From NCBI GenBank assembly GCA_950295325.1, contig OX485804.1:27340001-27404000 (forward strand): a DNA stretch of 64,000 nucleotides, read 5' to 3'. The notes beneath the pieces were generated by a model that was not told where the DNA came from, ran no database searches, and saw nothing but the letters and a program-made list of their open reading frames with translations. Shown in pieces: positions 1 through 11,245 of the stretch. Position 1 is the first letter of the stretch. The number at the start of each line of letters is the position of its first letter. Source of the DNA: Polytrichum commune. Taxonomy: Eukaryota; Streptophyta; Polytrichopsida; Polytrichales; Polytrichaceae. The translations under genes were made by a program, and so were the position numbers.

Positions 1-926
1 CCATGGATGATAAATTTCCTTATTGTGTCGTTCTTATTCATCGCCCATGGCAAATACGGAAATTGAATATTATGTCAAATAAGATATCATTGGATTCCTC
101 TTCTTGAGTTCTTTGCTATCTTGACCAAATTCACAAGAAACAAGTACAACAATGAAAATAAATTGCGTGATAATGAAAGTCATTGCTCTGCCTTGGGATG
201 GAAGGGAAAAGAAGTGATTACCTACGATCGATGGTTCCAATTGCATTAAAACCTAAGTCGGCTACTAAGACCAATGTGGAGGGAAAGTGGGTGATGGGAC
301 CAATATAATTGAGTGTTGTCCTCCCGTATGGGTGCCTTGATGGTTAATGTGTGCCAAGGTGCTACCCATGTTGTCACATCAAATTTGAAATCACACTAAT
401 CTTCGACCATCCATTACAAGCTAGTCTCATTTACTACCACTTTGTACTCTTGTACAGATAGGTATGTCTTAATATACTATAGTGAAATCGGTAAATCTTG
501 GCTAAAAGGGATTTGTGATTGTTTGCACTGAGATTTACTAGAAATATAACAAAAGTTGCAATATGGCCGCTACCACAGAGGGCTCTCTGTTTTGGAAAAG
601 ACCACACAATTTCCCTCCAATTCTGCCACGATATTAAGTCCCAGGTCTTGGTTGAGACTCACTACAACTGCATTCTGGCACTAAGTAAATTTGATGAAAT
701 AGAGTGACCGTACCTTGACAACCTCTGGCTTGTTTTGGTTTGAAGAAAACTTATACCACAGGTGGTTCAAAGTCCATATGGTTGCATCACTAGATAGTTG
801 AGATTTGAAGGGTTGTGAAGGGTTGTGCATAAAGATGTAATTTCTTGTAACTTTGTTTTGTATCAATGACATCACATTGTGCTTACATTTATGGTGAAGT
901 CCTTGACACCTTCAATATGGCATTTT

Positions 927-947
927 GGGGGGGGGGGGGGGGGGGGG
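927..947 (+). repeat. Poly-G tract, about 21 bases
   Basis: An uninterrupted run of G. Shorter G or C runs of 11-14 bases occur at 9429-9440, 30040-30050, 60440-60453, 62221-62233 and 63821-63831. Confidence 0.95.
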
Positions 948-1009
948 CAACAAACTCCTCTATCATAAAACGAACTAGGAAAATAAGTTAGAACACTAGG
1001 TCGTCTAAT

Positions 1010-1175
1010 GCAAGCTTAGTTAATCATGCTTCGTAGGTTGTCCAAACGTCACCCCTGTTGCGGTTGTGTGGTATCATGAGGTGCACCAAGAGAGATGGAC
1101 CCCAATCTTTTTTTCCCACATCCCAGTGGCCTTGTATAGTGCTTGACAATGGATTTTTTTTTGGGTCTCAATTAT
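1010..1175 (+). repeat. Dispersed repeat R2, copy 1
   Basis: A ~150-bp sequence starting near TTAGTTAATCATGCTT and ending near CCCAGTGGCCTTGTAT..GACAATG plus a T-rich tail. Related copies lie at about 27868-28010, 30728-30880 and 31317-31470, all in the same orientation. The tail resembles the 3' ends of plant non-LTR retrotransposons, but no reverse transcriptase is present, so that assignment is inference. Confidence 0.55.
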
Positions 1176-2519
1176 ATATATATATATAATATGTTGGTAG
1201 AAATAATTATTTTTTTAAAAAAAAATTTTTTTAAAAAATTAGATAAGAGCTTGAATGATTTTAGCTAGACCTAAGCGTATGAGAGGCCCAAGTCCTCAAT
1301 CTAGGTGGCTGGGCCACCTTTTTATGACCCAAAACTTGTCTTTTGATTGAATGTTTCCATTTTAAATTTGATTGTATCAAAAGTGACTCATGAACTCATT
1401 CTTCAACAACACTTAATTTCATATTGGTTCTATGCCTCATCAAATATTCGGGTTCAAATACACAATATGGATGTCCTTGGATGTAGATACATTCTTTACA
1501 TTCTGATCATCAATAGCACATGTGAGTATATTTTGGTTTCTCCTTGATATACAATGATGTGCAATAAAGTTTCAAACCTACAAATTTTAAAAATATGATT
1601 TTAAGACTTCAATGGTGAGACTTGTAGATATTGTGTATGTAGGTTGTACACTGAGCCACTTGGCCATATAAGGTTTATAAATTGATCCAGATGTTGGATT
1701 TGATTTTTCCGATATTTCAAGGCTTGCTCTGTTGGGGCTCTATATTCTTTCAGGGGTCCACTACTTTTGGTTCACAATTAACACTAACCACTACACCCAC
1801 TACATCTTCAAAATTCCCAGTTCCAAACAGAAAATATGCAATTTACATCGAATGGCAAAATTAGTGCACCAAGCAAATAAAGAAGGCTCTGCCATTTGAC
1901 AGCTTGCTCCCAGCCTGCTATGATAATGAAAATGAAAATGAAAATGAAAAAACCTCATCAAGAACATATTATAGATTGGTGACTTGATTATAGGGCATAA
2001 TTAAGACATATATATTTTGATGTGGTCACTTTTCTCTTTGGACGCTAAACATTTCATGAGTGGTATATGACAAACTTGATTCTAACAACAGAGACCCAAA
2101 AAGACACCATGGGTTTATTTTTTAAAATAATTTTTATCTCTTTTGCAATCTTGTGTGCTCAAATGAAACCTTATCCCAATATGTGTCCACATAAGCCGGC
2201 CTGTACCCTTAGTGACATCTAACTATATTATGCCACGATTGAAGAGGTCTAGTTCCAAAAAACACTTGTCAGTTTCCAGGAGCTTTGGCAGAATAGTATA
2301 CGTATCCACAACTGGGCCACAAATCCAGTCTGATGTCAATAGGTACTTCATGCGTGTCAATAGAACAGGTCCAGTGAAAACAAGTGTCAATGAATTCTGG
2401 TAATTCAGGAAAATAGGCAGTACTTATAATACATGTGCTGTGATTATCCTAAACGTGGTTAGAACCATGTACGTCACTTCCATAACACTGATCAAATTGT
2501 TTACCCAGCCAGCTTCTTA

Positions 2520-2760
2520 TCACCCAATGAACGGTGAGAACCAGCTGCTAGTTACAGACGAACTGGTTAAGTTTGAGAAATGAGTGGTTGAATCTCAAGA
2601 CTTCATGAAAATTACCAATCATTTGAGAGGAAGTTATATATTTATAATACCCCAGTAAAGAAGAACCAAAAAATGTCAACATGCAACTCGTTGGACTTGG
2701 AAACACTCGGATCTTGACTGATGATGCCCAAAAATCTCCCCGGATGCTGTCATCAACACA
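2520..2760 (+). repeat. Dispersed repeat R1, copy 1
   Basis: A ~230-bp segment containing GAGAACCAGC..GTTGAGTTTGA-like and TTGGACTTGGAAACACT motifs. It recurs at about 27120-27350 and 29720-29930. Two of the three copies belong to the A/B duplication; the 27.1-kb copy is extra, so the unit behaves as a dispersed repeat. Confidence 0.6.
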
Positions 2761-4175
2761 TGCATCACAGACGGAAGTCTTTCATGTTTCCTGTCCATGA
2801 TTGGGGAAGCTCAACGCCACCCCTGGTGCAACATGAGCATCCCCTTCAATATCCATCCAGGTTGCTTAGAAGTGGTAGTTTGGCTCCTACCCATCCAACA
2901 TGAGGCCTGGTTGCAAATCACAGGTTGGATGATGGTCACAAACTTGGAGACTTGATGTAGATAAATCATTTGCATGACCAGCCGGCTTTGAAGTGGAGCC
3001 TGACCTGAAACTTGAAGTTGGCCTCCCACAGGCCACTAAGAATCTCTGAAGATTAAGGCAAGAAGGCAGGCGAGTAACTGTACTGACACTAGGGCCCTCA
3101 TTACAACCGCCAACACACTGGGACCAGGGTGGGGCGCTTCACCGCGTGGATGGACCATTTCATATTTGCTTGCAGACAAAGGTGGTCATTGAAAAGTGGC
3201 TGGTATGTTTAAGGGGACTCCTTACAATCCCTTAAATTCTCCTGCCCGGCTGGCTATTGGGTCAGCATGAAATAAATTTGAGTCCCTAGCTACTCTAATT
3301 TACAAGTTGTTTGCTAATACTTGACATCTGCTCGGACAATGTTAAAATTTGAGCAATGATTGTGCAATATTGGTTTCACCCCCAAGATATGTTTCTTGTA
3401 CAAATGGTATGTAGGATAAAGAATTTCATTGTAGGTAGAAACTCAAATACTTTTGTTCATTTTATAGATTTGGAACCTTCAAATCCTCCTATTTACCATT
3501 TAGTTGACGTCCTTGATGTCATCTAGTTGGACAATGGCTAGCTGGACATGTGTCTGTACTGCACACCCTTAAACTCGAGCATAGCCGTATATCTTGGCCT
3601 GATGTGTGCAAACATGATTGCGCGTGTGACCCTTGAGAACTATTGGATGCCCATATTAAGAATGTAAAAAAGGTATTCTCTTTGGGGTCTATCCCAATTG
3701 ACCAGATACTACTATCATTGCAAAAATCTACAGCTTGATCATGATTGCATAAATCTATAGCACCGCGCATGCGTGACTTATTCATGACATAGAATGTCAG
3801 TCACACATAACCTGTGAATGTTCTAAGAGAAATGATGCAGAACTCATGGTTTACGCAACAGCCTTGAACCAAGTCTTACTTCTAATGCTATTACAACCAA
3901 ACTGCCTAGCCAGCAACCCCAATATAGTAAAAACACCAGCACCCTTCCCAACAATTTTCCCAACAAAAGGAAAGGTGACAACAGATCAAAGAGCTTGCAC
4001 AGGTTTGAAATGCACTTGAGTCATGTTAACTTAAGTTACATATCTTCCTTTTAAGTTGAGAAAGTCTGAAGTGATGTTCTGGGCATCATGAGTCACTAAA
4101 GTAGTTAATTCTCTGTAGTTCACAGAGTTAGCAGGTTTAGGCCACCGTTGCAAATGATTCATTCATTCATGCACC

Positions 4176-4312
4176 TAATTAGTTCATTCATCAAGACCTT
4201 CTGATTAATTGAGGTGGACAGTGGTACTGATGGTGATACCACCTGATTAGTTCATTCATCAAGACCTTCTGATTAATTAAGGTGGACAGTGCTATTGATG
4301 GTGATACCAAAG
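4176..4312 (+). repeat. Two-copy tandem repeat, 68-bp period
   Basis: The segment beginning AGTTCATTCATCAAGACCTT at 4181 recurs at 4249 with nearly the same following bases. Copy B of the duplication (near 32145) has a single, decayed version, so the doubling happened after the segmental duplication or was lost in B. Confidence 0.85.
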
Positions 4313-4433
4313 ATGGGTGTTTTCGTGTAGGTCTACTTGAGCATGACAAGCGTGTCTCACTAATACTGTCAAGTTCAGTACAAAATAGATCAGTAAGTTG
4401 TAACTGTACATGTACTCCACGCAGCAGCTGCAG

Positions 4434-4715
4434 CAGGGTATAGTATAAGTAGCCGGTCTTGAAAACGAGTGTATAGAAATTTTATTGTAAGAAGAACACC
4501 AAATGGCTACAGAAGGGTATAGTAGCCGGTATTGATGACGAGCAGGTAGATTTTTGATTGTTAGAGAACACCAAATGGGTCCCCAAGGGCATAGTACCCG
4601 GTCCTGATGGCGAGCAGGTCGGATTCTGATTGTAAGAAGAATACCAAATGGCTACAGAAGGGTATAGTAGCCGGTCTTGGCGACCCGGTAAATTTATGAT
4701 TGAAAGAATAATAAA
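4434..4715 (+). repeat. 72-77 bp tandem repeat, four copies, upstream of gene A
   Basis: Units marked by GGGTATAGTAGCCGGT-like sequence start near 4434, 4511, 4583 and 4656, giving spacings of 77, 72 and 73 bp. The equivalent region of copy B (32345-32410) has only one degenerate unit. The array lies about 300-600 bp before the leader exon of gene A, so it could affect its promoter. Confidence 0.85.
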
Positions 4716-5089
4716 AATGACGTGCACAGTACTGTTCCAAGCACAGCTACCGGCTTGCTAAAGGCTTCCTGCAGATTGTAGGTATCGAGGGGGCACCGAA
4801 GTAAGACGATTATACTTGCAGGTATAGAGTAAGCAGTAAGACTATACTGTCTTTCTCTAGGCGGCGTATTCATGTCTCACACTCTCACATTTTGCCGATT
4901 TGTCTTCTTGATGCAGTGTAGAGCTCTTAAGTCAAAGTTCTACGTTTTGGAAATTACGTACCACATCGAGTGAAGCTTCCAGTGTAGCTTTATATGTACG
5001 CATGATAAATTCTCCAAAGGCTGAATACGGTCGTTGCACCAACTTGGTTCGGCTTGCAATCTACATACACCACCAACTCACCAGCTATA

Positions 5090-5880
5090 TTGCCACTCCA
5101 GTCATCTTGCCTGCCTTCCTTGCCTTTTTCCTTAGTGGTGGTCTTGCTCCCTTTTGCTCATGCCGGCTTGTGCTCTCTCGATCGGTTTCACTCGCCAAGT
5201 ACTTGGACGTTTTGGTCGAGCTTACAGCCTCTTCGACGATAGTAAGGTATGTTCGTTTATGTCTTGCCGTATACTTATGGTGCAACATTTCCACTCCAAT
5301 TTTCCTGCCCTTGACAGTCACATTTTGTTAAGTATGTTCGTCTCTGTCTTGCCGAGTACTTATGGTGCAATGCACTTTGTGTTGGGATCATTTTCTACTA
5401 GCTTGCAACTCACCAGCTATCTTGCAACTCCAATTTTCCTGCCTTTCCGTGCCTCTCCTTACTGGTGGTTTTGCCCCGTTTTGCTCCTGCAGGCTTCTGG
5501 CTTCAGCTCTCTCGATCGGATTTACTCGCCGTGTACTTAGAGGTCTGGGTCGAGCTTCAAGTAGCCTCTTCGACAGTCACATTTTGTTAAGTATGTTCGT
5601 TTCTGTCTTGCCGAGTACTTATGGTGCAATGCACTTTGTGTTGAGATCGTTTTCTACTAGCTTGCAACTCCAGTTTTCCTGCCTTCCGTGCCTCTCCTTA
5701 CTGGTGGTTTCGCCCCGTTTTGCTCCTGCAGGCTTCTGACTTCTGCTCTCTCGATCAATTACACTCGCCAAGTACTTGGAAGTGTGGGTCGAGCTAGCAG
5801 CCTCTTCGACGACAGTCACATTCTGTTAGGTATATACGTTTCTTTCTTGCCGAAGACTTATGGTGCAACATTGCAATTTG
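5090..5880 (+). repeat. About 240-260 bp tandem repeats of the 5' leader exon of gene A
   Basis: The stretch with CTTGCC..GGTGGT, CTCTCTCGATCG and CCTCTTCGACGA is followed by a GTATGTTCGT donor-like sequence. It is repeated about three times, with the donor-like marker at 5247, 5332 and 5591 and a degenerate one at 5829. Copy B has this leader once (32725-32895), ending in CTGCAG followed by GTCTG. The repeats look like amplified untranslated leader exons; all read only into short ORFs and I do not call them coding. Confidence 0.75.
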
Positions 5881-6396
5881 TATTGGAATCATTTTCTTCT
5901 TAGCTTGCAACCTTGTGTTGTCTTCGTCTTTCTGCGACAAGTTGGAGAGTTCTTTGTATATCTCCGTAAGGTTCTCGGCGGCAGTGCTGCTCTCAAATCT
6001 TTAATTTTTGGTAAGGACAGCCTTTGGTCACATCTTTATTGTGCCATCTCACAGGTTTCGGTCTTCTTCTCTTCTACTTCAGAAAAACTTATGTAGTAAG
6101 ATTTTATGCCGTTGTATCAGTCGACACTGCACACAATCACATACGAGCTGAGGTAAAACAGTAGTTGTACCACACCTCGAGCTCGCTCGACAGATTGTTT
6201 GATGACTTAACTACATCCAGTTCTGCATGCTCTGCACGGTGTCAAACATCAGGCGCTGGATTGTTTGTAGACCTTAAGGCTTAGACGTGTGAATTTGGTC
6301 ATCGTCTACCTTTTGTAAGGGAGTCTTCTGACGGAAATTGGATTCTCATCTCATTTTGTGCCGATTTTGACACACTGCAGATTGCAGAAAATTGCA

Positions 6397-7822
6397 ATGG
6401 TCCACGGGGACAATTACCCGCAAGTGGCAGCTGCAGCTTTCGCCCCAATGGACGATCGAAAATTTGATACAGAACCAAATTTACTCCACGTAAGCATTTT
6501 CTTAACTGCGGCAGTAAGAATCTGGCAAACGCTCCTCGAGCTGGAGTGCAACGATTACCGTGACTTCGGCGTCGAGGAATACCTCCTCAGCCTCATCGGC
6601 GCGGCAAAATTAGTGCAGGTGTATCTTGTGTACATGCGCATGGCGATCACCTTTTTCGCAGGGAGAGTCTACTGCAGGCACTCCGGAGCACTAACCGGGA
6701 TACTGGAGAACCATCTCTTGATCGGTGAACTTAACGTTGGGGGTTGGTCTGCCGAAGACTATGCGTGAGTCGCCGTTCCTTTGCAACCGAGTGTCTTGTG
6801 TATTCTGCTAACAATATCCAAGTAGCTACTGATGATACTTATCTTGCTCTTGTCTCTCAATGATGAAGTTGCTTCTGACATTTGAACAACAAGCTTAGCG
6901 CCCGACTTTGTGCTGAAATTGTTTGTTATTCGTGTTTGTGGGTTTCTCCTGCTTTCTATGTGCTACATGATGAAGATTTCAGTGTTGTCCCCCAGGATGA
7001 CACCTCCAGTCCCCTTTAAAATGACTATTTCTACATTCCTCCGACTGCTTGTGATGAACAGAAGATTTGTTCTTTCGCAAAGAGAAGAAATATGCTTGGA
7101 AAGAGAAGAGGGCATTCAGAGCATTCAATTGATACCATGTGTTTCTGTATTAGAAAAGGTTTTGCATTCCAGCATTTTTTCTAAAGTAGGTGTCAACCCA
7201 CTAGGTATTTGCTTTCACTTCAAGAAAATTCAAGAACTTTCTTAGAGTAAATCGTCTTTAGCTGAACGCTTACAATGCAACGCCAACTCCATTACTGTGC
7301 TCCTCAGAAATATCTTGATGTTCCAAACCAGCTTCTCAAGACACCGACACCGACACCTGCAGGTGCTACAGATCATAGTTTCCACCGGGGTCAGCGTCCG
7401 GCTATTGTCACCTCTTGTTTTAGGGCCATCATGTGTGCTTTCTTCCTTGTTTGTGATTGTGATTCATCTCCTGCTTTCTGTTTACTACATGGAAGATGTG
7501 ACCTCATCAGTGTTTTCCATTTTCAAAGAGTTCCGCATTCATTGACATGACTCCCATGTGTTCCCGCAGCCGCATGAGCTTCCCAGGCCAGAGAGAATTT
7601 GAGGACCGTTTCTGTGCCCGCTTTTACAAATTGTGGGAGATCACGCAGGAAATCGTGAGAATCCTCGGCAGGATTAATGTTCCGAGGGATGCAGGATTTG
7701 CAGCGCCCTTATTAGGCCCTGCTCCATCGGTAATCTCAGGCATCGAAATGCCGGATGGAGATGAGAGCGAGGATATTGATTCACCAGCAATAGCAAAATC
7801 GCACAACACTGATCCCCTTTAG
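6397..7822 (+). CDS. Duplicated small protein of unknown function, copy A
   Basis: Two exons, 6397-6764 and 7570-7822, encode 206 aa. The first exon follows a polypyrimidine-AG acceptor (CACACTGCAG), implying an intron in the 5' leader; the start is the first ATG in frame (MVHGDNYPQ). The donor is GC|GTGAGTC and the acceptor CCCGCAG|C, and the codon split across the junction gives Ala. The partner at 33481-34548 has the same intron position, phase and donor, and conserves GR(V/I)(Y/F)C..(S/G)AL near the end of exon 1 and SF.GQ at the start of exon 2. The central part looks mostly helical, with an acidic tail (GDESEDIDS). I recognise no known domain. Two diverged copies with the same exon structure support a real gene. 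Confidence 0.65.
6918..7569 (+). repeat. Duplicated intron segment in gene A
   Basis: The intron contains two related stretches, about 6918-7020 and 7440-7569, both with TGTTTGTG..TTCTCCTGCTTTCT..CTACATG. Each resembles the sequence just before exon 2 in gene B (34150-34268). A block at 7137-7200 (TGTGTTTCTGTATTAGAAAAGG) resembles sequence that lies after exon 2 in gene B (34650-34700). This suggests an internal duplication with loss of one exon 2 copy. Confidence 0.5.
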
Positions 7823-8410
7823 AACAACTGTTGTTTCTTGGTGCACAGCAAAAGTTTCTTAGTGGCCTTCTTGGCAATAAAAATTAAGCTTTTTTTTTTG
7901 TTTGCTTCCGAAAATATAGAAATATAGTTTTCTTAAAGTTTTTTGGGGGGGTTTATTAGAGAACAAATGGAATGTTATATGTTGGTATTGGGTCTCCATC
8001 GATCCATACCTTTGGTAAATTAGCCTAGTCTGGGCCTCATGAATGGCCGCAGTGTCCTCTGAAGATGCTTGAACATATATAATATGAAATATTGCTGTGA
8101 AATTTAGAGGTCTGCTCTTTCAATTGCTATCTTTTTGTATTGCTCAGAAACTGATTCAGTGTGGGCTACTGTGAGATATTAAATTTGAAATCAGGAAAGA
8201 TTAAGGGCTTGGGAGAACATCATCAAAATGAGGAGCATTCTCTAATATTCGTTGATTGGCCAACTGAGAATGTATCTGCTGATTTCTGCAGGAAGTAGTT
8301 AAATTGAAGGTATTGACAGAGAACTACAACAAGAGGGCAAATAATTGGATCCAAGAGCTTCAAAGTGAGATGGAATGCGCGTCATACTATCTTGATTGCT
8401 CAACTAAGAA
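7823..8410. other. Gene-free spacer
   Basis: AT-rich sequence after the stop codon of gene A. It has short T- and G-runs (7891-7900, 7946-7952) and no supportable ORF. Confidence 0.6.
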
Positions 8411-8413
8411 TTT

Positions 8414-8470
8414 ATGTGACCATATCTCATGTTATCAACATAAACACTATATTCGTTAAATTGAGACTTT
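8414..8470 (+). repeat. Left arm of a 56-57 bp inverted repeat (module boundary)
   Basis: The stretch starting ATGTGACCATATCTCATG and ending AACACTATATTCGTTAAATTGAGACTTT is the reverse complement of 24893-24948, apart from differences clustered in the centre (about 8432-8443). The arms are 16.5 kb apart and enclose all the palindromes and the four accessory ORF groups. They could be the terminal inverted repeats of a large element, or two oppositely oriented copies of a small dispersed repeat. I see no convincing target-site duplication. Confidence 0.75.
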
Positions 8471-8589
8471 TTGGGCATTTTGAGACATTCACATAAATAA
8501 GAACAAGGATAAATGGAACACATATTGGAGAAAGTTGTAAGATGCGAACACTTTGAAGCAGGTGTTTAGACCAAGAACCCCATAAATAA

Positions 8590-8860
8590 CTCATATTTGT
8601 GATGGTTTAGGGTGGGCAATCCAAATCTTAGACCACATTTAAGGGGAAACCTTAAAACATTCATATTATTGCACACAAAATATTAGAGCTTGTATGAATA
8701 TGGTTTAGGTAGGGCAATCCAAACCATAGATCTTATTGAAGGGTTAATATGTTAACCAATATAATATTGCATACAAAATATTCCAAACTCATATTTGTGA
8801 TGGTTTAGGTAGGGCAATCCAAACCTTAGACCATATGGAAGGGGAAATCATGTCTAACTT
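8590..8860 (+). repeat. About 100-bp tandem repeat, three copies
   Basis: The sequence GATGGTTTAGG(T/G)(A/T)GGGCAATCC followed by AAACCTTAGACC..GAAGGGG occurs near 8600, 8700 and 8798 with a spacing of about 100 bp. It lies just inside the left inverted repeat. Confidence 0.8.
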
Positions 8861-8995
8861 GTATTATTGCAAAAAAAAAACATACAAAGTGTGGCATGTA
8901 AAATGCATATCATGCTAACACCACACATGCATTGGATAGTGCGACCCAAAATGTTCTTGCCTATGGCCCAAAACCCTACGCCTACTATGGCCTAT

Positions 8996-9832
8996 CTAGC
9001 CTCGGATACTACCTCTTTTTCTTTTGCTTTTTTTTTCTTTTGCCTCTTTTTCTTTTGCCTCTTTTTCTTTTGCTGCAGCTTCTTTTGCTCGCATTGCTTC
9101 AACATTCCTGAAAATCTCCGCCCCGCGACTATAGCCATTCTTGGGGTGAACGCCATCAATAACACATTTTGTATTCCGTCGGCCGCCCGAATTATACGAC
9201 GAAGAATTCGAATACGATGAAGTGGACTGTCTTGCATTTCTGGTCATGGAGTAGAAACGCTCCAACTCGATGGACGCACTAGACCGCATAGGTTTACGGG
9301 TGGGAGCAACCTGCAACGCGTCAACGCAAGAACACATGTGTTAGTTTAGGGAGGAAGACCCAAACGTGTCACACATTCATTTTTTAAGTGTAAAATGATT
9401 GTAATGCGCGGATAACCATGTTTTTTTTGGGGGGGGGGGGTTCACCTTGTCACCGGGGGCGTTCCCGTCGGAGTTGGCGAGGAGGGGCAAGGCATCCCGC
9501 AAAGGAATAGGAAGGGTTCCACTCTTCGTAGGCCGAGCGTCCATCCGCAGCCGCCGTTGAGGTGTACTACTGCCGCCGGGCCGAGAGGGGGATGTCCGGA
9601 CGCATTTGCGATTTATGCCTTTGAGCGGTGACGGGGACGCAGATCGCCGGAAGATTTGCTTGGGTGGGGGGCTATCGACGACGCCGGCGTCAAGAGGCTC
9701 CTTGGAGTAGTCGATGGTTGACGCGGCGTCGTAAACGGTCTCGTAGAAGAAGCTCCCCAAGTCTGACTCGCTGACGACGTCAATCGAGGGCTCCAAACGC
9801 TGGAGCCAAAATTGGAACAAAACAAAACCCAA
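8996..9832 (-). CDS. Small Ser/Pro- and Lys/Glu-rich protein, two exons
   Basis: The minus-strand exons 9832-9446 and 9310-8996 join in phase 0 and encode 233 aa. The donor is GACAAG|GTGAAC and the acceptor GCGTTGCAG|G. The first half is acidic, then rich in Ser/Pro/Arg; the C-terminus is a charged helix of repeated KEKEAKE units ending in KKSKRKR, which may serve as a nuclear localisation signal. I recognise no known domain. The start at 9832 is uncertain, because a good acceptor (TGGCTCCAG) at about 9800 could instead make this the continuation of an upstream exon. It lies 110 bp beyond the stop of the HAD exon on the same strand, so it may be a separate gene or the tail of an alternative transcript. 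Confidence 0.5.
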
Positions 9833-9942
9833 GGAAAAGGGGGGAGATAGAGCGCGTGAAAATCAAGATACATATGAAGCGTAAATTACACAAAATGGGT
9901 AGGCGCATATACATACACACACATACAAACACACGTACTGTC

Positions 9943-10755
9943 TCAAATGAGCTTGTTAAATTTCGCGTGAGATAACAACTCTCTGTACAAATGGTCTCGT
10001 GGATCCAAGTATCTCTCGCCTATGGGATTATTCCTAACAAAATTGTTTACGGGAAGTCCGCTTCCCCAGAGCGCCTGGAGGTATTTACTAAGGTCTAACA
10101 AAAATCGGTCCCGGACCTTCTCGACCGTCCACGTAGGGCACACTATGAAGTTGGCCGTCGGGTTCAACATGTTCTTTGCGGCGCTGTCGTCCACCATGAG
10201 CGTGTTCTCGCGGGTGGGGCGGACGTCGTAGGGGACGCCTATCAAGGACGGTCGCTGGTCCCAAAAAATGGGCTTCAAGACCTTGAGGTATTGGGGGGAA
10301 GCGGGGTTGTTTGGTTTTTTGACGACTTTGCCGTCCTGTGTGTACAATATTCTACAGGCTTCCTGTGCTAGGACCATGCAGGGGGGCTCGATGCCCTTGA
10401 AGATGAACTCCACGACCGCATTGGTGTTCTCGGCCGTCATGGAGCTCCACACGACCACCCACCATCGTTGTTGGGCGATCTGGAGGAAGGTCCGAAGCCA
10501 CGGGCGGAGGTGAACTAGCTTGCTCTTTATGAACGTGGGCGGCCCGTCGTAATTAGCGTCCTCGGGCTTGCAAAAGGGCACTGTGGGGGCCCTAGGGCAA
10601 TGAACGCACTGCACGAGGACACCGTTCAGGTCTAACACCAGGAATCGTTTCTTCGGCAGCGGGGGCGGGGCGGGTAAAACCGGGGGCGCCGCCGCGCTGC
10701 CCTCTCCGCTCCTTGGGGAAGAGCGTCGGGGAGCCGCTACGCTATGCTCCGAGCC
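9943..10755 (-). CDS. FCP1/NLI-type HAD domain protein exon (partial or terminal exon)
   Basis: The open exon runs from an acceptor (CGTATCCGCAG) at 10756-10758 to a TGA at 9943, about 270 codons. After a Pro/Ala-rich lead it shows the HAD fold: motif I LVLDLNGVLV (about residues 39-48), VVWSSMTAENTNAVV (about 101-115) and the acidic motif LMVDDSAAKNML (about 185). The order matches FCP1 homology (NIF) domains. In classic FCP/SCP phosphatases motif I is DxDxT; here the second Asp is Asn and the Thr position is Val. As I recall, a group of plant FCP1-like proteins has D-V/L-N-G-L/V, so this may be a family trait, and activity is doubtful. No ATG precedes motif I within the exon. It is therefore probably a downstream exon, possibly of the methyltransferase-like gene, whose exon ending at 11258 would join it in phase. 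Confidence 0.7.
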   Translation of the reverse strand, partial: GSEHSVAAPRRSSPRSGEGSAAAPPVLPAPPPLPKKRFLVLDLNGVLVQCVHCPRAPTVPFCKPEDANYDGPPTFIKSKLVHLRPWLRTFLQIAQQRWWVVVWSSMTAENTNAVVEFIFKGIEPPCMVLAQEACRILYTQDGKVVKKPNNPASPQYLKVLKPIFWDQRPSLIGVPYDVRPTRENTLMVDDSAAKNMLNPTANFIVCPTWTVEKVRDRFLLDLSKYLQALWGSGLPVNNFVRNNPIGERYLDPRDHLYRELLSHAKFNKLI

Positions 10756-11214
10756 CTGCGGATACGAGCGAGAGAAAACGGGGGCGACTTATGTCATGCT
10801 ATGTCCAAACGAAGCATTAAGGAAACGAGCGTTCTCGGTGCAAACACAAAAGCATTTGATTCATTTTGGAGGGGGTGCAACAAGGGATACAAGGGATACA
10901 AGAGCATACAAAATACATTCAAACACAATATACAAGTATATAGGAGTCAAAAATGGTGATTATATTATATACAATGCTCTATGTACATCTTGATTGGGGG
11001 AGCCGCGTTGAACGATGCGTTCAAACTAGCCTACTTCTACATCTAGAAAAAATTGAAGAGACGGGCCGCCGTGATGAAGACTTCGTTGCAAAGCCGGGGG
11101 TAGGTGGACGAACGAATGGTCGCTGGGGGTGATGAAGGGCGCGAGTGCCGGGGGGGGCCTAAGTTCGTCCTAGCTAGGGGACACGACCAAGGCAAGAAGT
11201 CAAAGACCCAGGAA

Positions 11215-11236
11215 GTTTGGGTCGGCCGACCCAAAC
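11215..11236. repeat. Isolated 22-bp palindrome (centre GC)
   Basis: Arms GTTTGGGTCG and CGACCCAAAC around GC. It lies just past the stop of the methyltransferase-like ORF, or inside its possible last intron. Two further copies lie within the last coding exon, at 11519 (centre GC) and 11588 (centre GA). Confidence 0.95.
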
Positions 11237-11245
11237 TGAGTGGGG

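Larger units (their letters stand above)
240..7822 (+). repeat. Tandem segmental duplication, copy A
   Basis: This block is largely colinear with 28270-34548. Matching stretches in the same order include 250-420 with 28270-28400, 2757-3110 with 29500-30000, 3150-3440 with 30060-30365, 3870-4020 with 30905-31050, 4310-4440 with 32205-32355, the 5' leader at 5090-5240 with 32725-32895, and the two coding exons. Identity is clearly below 90% by eye and many insertions separate the anchors, so this is an old duplication. The copy is richer in internal tandem repeats than its partner. Confidence 0.75.
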
